In this document: piece by piece, positions 5,587-7,974 of the stretch
How the letters are laid out: each line of letters starts with the position of its first letter
Numbering within the stretch: the stretch's first letter is position 1
DNA from: Cyanobium sp. NIES-981
GTDB lineage: Bacteria > Cyanobacteriota > Cyanobacteriia > PCC-6307 > Cyanobiaceae
Direction: 5' to 3'
Assembly: GCA_945907085.1 (NCBI GenBank)
Contig: CAMDSS010000083.1
Location: forward strand, 1-7,974
Length of the DNA stretch: 7,974 nucleotides
Made by a program: the position numbers and the translations under genes
Notes under the pieces: model-generated
What the model was told of the DNA's origin: nothing
The model's database searches: none
What the model saw: the letters and a program-made list of their open reading frames with translations, nothing else

Positions 5587-5623
5587 CTGGGCATGGCCTG
5601 GCTTCTCCCGTGGAGATGCCCAG
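5587..5623. promoter_or_regulatory. 8-bp dyad upstream of selO
   Basis: CTGGGCAT (5587-5594) and ATGCCCAG (5616-5623) are perfect inverted copies 21 bases apart, starting 23 bases upstream of the selO GTG within the 187-base divergent gap. They could be an operator for the divergent pair or a leader hairpin of selO. An 8-bp dyad is weak evidence alone. Confidence 0.3.
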
Positions 5624-5750
5624 ATCAAGGAACCATCATGGGGCTGTTCCTACCCGCCGGCATGCCATGAGACAGCTGCAAGGCCAGGCCCAGGTTCGGC
5701 GACGGGTCGACCGTCTACGACGGGGCCCCCACCTCCCCGTGGTTCATTGA

Positions 5751-6359
5751 ATGCACCCCCCTACGTCTGAGCCGTTGCCTGAGCCCGACCCCCTGCCGCC
5801 GTGGCGGCCTTTGCTGCGGGCGGCCCGGCACAGGGAGGGACGCTCGCCCATGGCGCGCTGGCTGCAGCTGGCCACGGTGGCAGCCGATGGCACGCCGCGG
5901 GTGCGCACGTTGGTGTTTCGCGGCTGGGGCGCTGCCAGCCACCTGGATCTGCTTACCGATGGCCGCAGCGCCAAGCTGGCGGAGCTCCAGGCCAATCCGG
6001 CCGTGGAGTTGGCCTGGCTCCTGCCTAAGGCCCGCGCCCAGTACCGCCTGCGGGGCCAAGCCCAGATTCTTCCCGCCGCGCCGGCCAGCGCCAAGCATCA
6101 CCACCACTGGCAGGCGCTCACCCCCGGCGGCCGCGCCCTTTGGGGTTGGCCCGAACCCGGTGCCCCCTTCAGGAGGGAGGAAGCCTTTCCCGCCGAACTG
6201 CCCCCTGAAACCCAGGTTCCACCGAACTTCGTGCTGCTGCGCATCGCCCTGCACCAGGTGGAACTGCTCGACCTCAGCGCCCATCCCCACCGCCGCCGTC
6301 GCTGGTGCGCTGGTGATGGCGATGGGGATGGCTGGAGCGAAACCGAGCTCAATCCCTAA
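5751..6359 (+). CDS. PPOX-class FMN-dependent flavoprotein, alr4036 (Npun_F5749) family
   Basis: The 202-residue protein belongs to the pyridoxamine 5'-phosphate oxidase-like split-barrel flavoproteins, in the cyanobacterial alr4036/Npun_F5749 branch. These are predicted FMN enzymes; the substrate is not established, and pyridoxamine phosphate oxidation should not be assumed. Visible features: WLQLATVAADGTPRVRTLVF (37-56) with the following RGW, the first barrel strands; the TDGRSAKLAELQ motif (69-80) that borders the FMN site; ELAWLLPKARAQYRLRGQA (86-104); a WGWPEPGAPFRRE segment (131-143); and the C-terminal VELLDLSAHPHRRRRW (170-185) typical of the family. The length is normal. ATG 5751 follows a TGA, has no clear ribosome binding site, and is the first possible ATG. 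The local GC is very high. The gene is divergent from selO and ends 24 bases from a convergent microprotein frame. Confidence 0.9.
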   Translation: MHPPTSEPLPEPDPLPPWRPLLRAARHREGRSPMARWLQLATVAADGTPRVRTLVFRGWGAASHLDLLTDGRSAKLAELQANPAVELAWLLPKARAQYRLRGQAQILPAAPASAKHHHHWQALTPGGRALWGWPEPGAPFRREEAFPAELPPETQVPPNFVLLRIALHQVELLDLSAHPHRRRRWCAGDGDGDGWSETELNP

Positions 6360-6360
6360 C

Positions 6361-6380
6361 GGGCCGCACCAAGTCGGCCC
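6361..6380. terminator. GC-rich inverted repeat between convergent genes, possible bidirectional terminator
   Basis: GGGCCG and CGGCCC pair perfectly around CACCAAGT, with a further AC-GT pairing possible inside. The repeat starts two bases after the PPOX stop and ends four bases before the stop of the convergent microprotein frame. No T-run follows on either strand, so termination would rest on the hairpin alone. Confidence 0.4.
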
Positions 6381-6383
6381 AGT

Positions 6384-6479
6384 TCAGTCGAGCATTCGAA
6401 TCCAGACCCACCACAGCACCGCCACAGGCACCAGCGCCAGGGCCAGCACGGCAAGGCTCTTTACCTGCTCAGGGTTCAT
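6384..6479 (-). CDS. 31-residue single-span membrane microprotein
   Basis: The frame encodes MNPEQVKSLAVLALALV and then PVAVLWWVWIRMLD: a short polar head, one hydrophobic span (about residues 8-27) with an aromatic WWVW belt, and a charged end. Size and build resemble the tiny subunits of photosystems and cytochrome b6f, but I match it to none of them. Its ATG overlaps the PPC stop codon as ATGA, which is typical of translational coupling. Composition gives a clean membrane helix over the full length of the frame, unlike the nearby shadow frames. It ends four bases before a GC-rich inverted repeat. It is too short for routine gene finders. A chance frame in high-GC DNA is still possible. Confidence 0.45.
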   Translation of the reverse strand: MNPEQVKSLAVLALALVPVAVLWWVWIRMLD

Positions 6480-7018
6480 CGTTTCACCCGTTGCCCCGCA
6501 GCTTGAGCAATACCGCCCCTAAAGCGGCGGCTAGCAGCCAATAAAGCCAGGCGAGCTTGAAGGCAATGGCAGCCACCAAGCCCCCACAAAGGCTGTCGTG
6601 AATCGGGCGGGCATGGTCCTTTGCGGCTGATCTGCAGCTCGGCGTAGCCGGTGGTGGGATCGTGCTCCCGGCGGAATCGCCACTCCGGCAGCAGGCCGAT
6701 CACCAGCTCAGCGGTGGTGCGCACCAGGGAGCCACCACAGAGGTGGCCACCGATCGCGGCGCCGTTGCTGCCAGCCAAAGTGATGTGTAGGTGGGCACCA
6801 TCGCTCGACAGGGTGCCGCAGAGGCTGAGGATCTCCAGGTCGCCACGGATCACGGTGGCTTCGCTCGCCCCCGCCAAGCGCAGCTGGGCCACCGACAGGC
6901 TGCCGATCCCGCTGATCAGACAGCCGGCCTGCTCCCCCTGCTCGCCGATCCAGGCTTCCAGGGCCCGGCGCAGGTCAACGCCCGGCTGGAGCCGCAACGG
7001 CACCACCTCCATGGACAT
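6476..7018 (-). CDS. PPC/DUF296 domain protein with an atypical C-terminal tail
   Basis: Residues 1-130 are a complete PPC (DUF296, COG1661) domain: MEVVPLRLQPGVDLRRAL, AGCLISGIGSLSVAQLRLA, LEILSLCGTLSSDGAHLHIT (61-80, including the conserved HLH), GGHLCGGSLVRTTAELVIG and FRREHDPTTGYAELQI. In bacteria this stands alone as a small, probably trimeric protein of unclear function; in plants it occurs with AT-hooks. Homologs normally end right after the GYAEL strand. Here the frame runs on for 50 residues (SRKGPCPPDSRQPLWGLGGC and onward) rich in Arg, Gly, Ala and Cys and unlike any domain, suggesting loss of the old stop. ATG 7018 is chosen for AAGGGGG five bases upstream and for fit to the family; ATG 7012 is second choice. 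It follows the polyketide synthase by 55 bases on the same strand, and its stop overlaps a microprotein ATG. Confidence 0.9.
   Translation of the reverse strand: MSMEVVPLRLQPGVDLRRALEAWIGEQGEQAGCLISGIGSLSVAQLRLAGASEATVIRGDLEILSLCGTLSSDGAHLHITLAGSNGAAIGGHLCGGSLVRTTAELVIGLLPEWRFRREHDPTTGYAELQISRKGPCPPDSRQPLWGLGGCHCLQARLALLAASRRFRGGIAQAAGQRVKR
6484..6579 (-). CDS. Possible second 31-residue membrane microprotein under the PPC tail
   Basis: In a frame different from PPC, TTG 6579 (or GTG 6576) opens MVAAIAFKLAWLYWLLAAAL then GAVLLKLRGNG. This is a well-formed membrane helix with an aromatic pair and a basic end, stopping four bases before the ATG of the next microprotein. No ribosome binding site of good spacing is visible. 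It fully overlaps the atypical C-terminal tail of the PPC gene, so either this frame or that tail, but probably not both, is under selection. Confidence 0.22.
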   Translation of the reverse strand: MVAAIAFKLAWLYWLLAAALGAVLLKLRGNG

Positions 7019-7073
7019 TGATCCCCCTTCGATCGATCGCGTGTTGATCATCCAGCCAGATCCACCATCAGAT

Positions 7074-7973
7074 TCACTCCTGGCGCATGAGCAACGCAGC
7101 TTCCACCGTGAGGCCCGGCCCAAAACCCAAGGCCAGACATGGCCCGGAGCCGGCCCTGGTGCGCAGCCGCTCCAGGATGAACAGGATCGTTGCCGACGAC
7201 ATGTTGCCGAAGCGGCTCAACACCTCGGTGGAGAGATCGATCTGAGCTGGTTGCAAACCAGCGCTCTCCAGCACCGCCCGCAGGATGCGGGGTCCGCCGG
7301 GATGGACCGCCCAGGTTTCCACCTCCGGCAAGGCCAGGCCCTGGCCAGCCAGCCAGTGATCCAGCCAGGGTCGCAGGTGGGCGGCGATGCGACTGGGCAC
7401 CTGGGAGGAAAGGACCATCGAAAAACCATGGTCTTGAATGGTCCAGCCCATCAGGTCTGCGGTGCCGGCGAGCACCGTCGATGACGAAGCGACCAGCTGC
7501 AGGCCGCCTGTCTTGCTCGAGGCGCCAGAACCCAACTCGGAAGCCACCTCAGAACCGACCGCAACCACCGCTCCAGCGCCATCGGCGAAGAGGGCATTGG
7601 CCACGATGTGGTCGGGGTTCCAGCCCTCCTGCAGGTGAAGGCTGCACACCTCCACCGCACACAGCAGCACGCAGGCCTTGGGATCGGCCTCCACAAAGGC
7701 CCGAGCCACCCGCAGTCCGTTGAAGGCCCCGTGGCAGCCCATGAAGCCCACGTGGGTGCGGGCCACATCCATAGGTAAAGGCAGGCTGGCGATCAGGGCC
7801 AGGTCGAAGCCCGGGGCGCCAAAGCCCGTGCACGACACGGTGATCAGATGGGTGATCGCGCTGGCCTCGATTCCAGCATCCTCGAGGGCCAGCAGGGAAG
7901 CGCGGTGGGCCAGATCCAGGGCCGCCGGTTGGTAGCGCCGCATGCGCTCGGCCGTGGTGGGGTTGGGGGAAAC
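7074..7973 (-). CDS. Type III polyketide synthase, chalcone synthase-like (N-terminus beyond window)
   Basis: The frame is open to the right edge and shows 299 codons, about three quarters or more of a normal 350-390-residue enzyme. Type III synthases are homodimeric ketosynthases that extend an acyl-CoA with malonyl-CoA and cyclise the product to resorcinols, pyrones or phloroglucinol types; the product here cannot be predicted. The triad is intact: Cys in GFMGCHGAFNGLR (codon 7736-7734), His in WAVHPGGPRIL (7304-7302), Asn in FGNMSSATILF (7205-7203). Also present are TVSCTGFGAPGFD, the LFADGAGAVV motif and the GFGPGLTVE signature near the C-terminus. The HPGGPRIL form and short loops are typical of bacterial enzymes rather than plant chalcone synthase. 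An ATG at 7943 is internal, since VSPNPTTAER before it fits the family. It is followed by the PPC gene at 55 bases and may head that operon. Confidence 0.95.
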   Translation of the reverse strand, partial: VSPNPTTAERMRRYQPAALDLAHRASLLALEDAGIEASAITHLITVSCTGFGAPGFDLALIASLPLPMDVARTHVGFMGCHGAFNGLRVARAFVEADPKACVLLCAVEVCSLHLQEGWNPDHIVANALFADGAGAVVAVGSEVASELGSGASSKTGGLQLVASSSTVLAGTADLMGWTIQDHGFSMVLSSQVPSRIAAHLRPWLDHWLAGQGLALPEVETWAVHPGGPRILRAVLESAGLQPAQIDLSTEVLSRFGNMSSATILFILERLRTRAGSGPCLALGFGPGLTVEAALLMRQE

Positions 7974-7974
7974 C

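Noticed and set aside
5887..6522. Plus-strand 211-codon frame across the PPOX gene
   Set aside because: It overlaps a clear PPOX frame; Pro/Arg/Ser-rich sequence with no domain, and it crosses the inverted repeat at 6361-6380.
6651..7484. Plus-strand 277-codon frame opposite PPC and the polyketide synthase
   Set aside because: It is long but antisense to two well-recognised genes with intact motifs; no family resemblance.
1..7974. CRISPR array, tRNA, insertion sequence or the cyanobacterial HIP1 octamer
   Set aside because: No regularly spaced repeats, no cloverleaf or T-arm motif in context, no transposase-like frame, and no exact GCGATCGC was seen by eye.

Overview
The window looks like chromosomal DNA of a GC-rich unicellular cyanobacterium of the Synechococcus/Cyanobium group. 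This rests on the kind of genes present rather than on a marker gene: an alr4036-type PPOX flavoprotein, a cyanobacterial-style PPC/DUF296 protein, a bacterial type III polyketide synthase, a SelO protein, several CsbD-type stress proteins and many very short single-span membrane proteins. No rRNA, tRNA, CRISPR array, transposase or phage gene was seen.

The left part (1-2200) is read from the minus strand. In transcription order it holds a secreted disordered small protein, a secreted CsbD-like protein with a hairpin-rich leader, a coiled-coil membrane protein cut by an in-frame amber codon, and a sterol desaturase/fatty acid hydroxylase that runs off the left edge. The desaturase stretch is clearly more AT-rich than the right half.

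The middle (about 2200-2970) has no convincing gene. It carries two good intrinsic terminators in convergent orientation, a 35-nt hairpin and one weak 61-codon frame. These suggest small transcripts, or decayed genes, on both strands. From 2960 to 3813 the plus strand encodes a CsbD protein with an abnormal start region, a DUF1328 membrane protein ten bases later, and a small membrane protein with a possible promoter of its own.

The right part (3842-7974) is dense. A complete selO (minus) is divergent from an alr4036-type PPOX flavoprotein (plus). The flavoprotein converges, over a GC-rich inverted repeat, on a minus-strand set of type III polyketide synthase (N-terminus beyond the window), PPC/DUF296 protein and a 31-residue membrane microprotein whose ATG overlaps the PPC stop.

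The parts most worth checking are the two in-frame stop codons (amber at 1036-1038, opal at 2991-2993), the overlapping microprotein frames under the PPC tail, and the apparently gene-free stretch bounded by two terminators. No wholly new multi-gene system can be claimed from the sequence alone.
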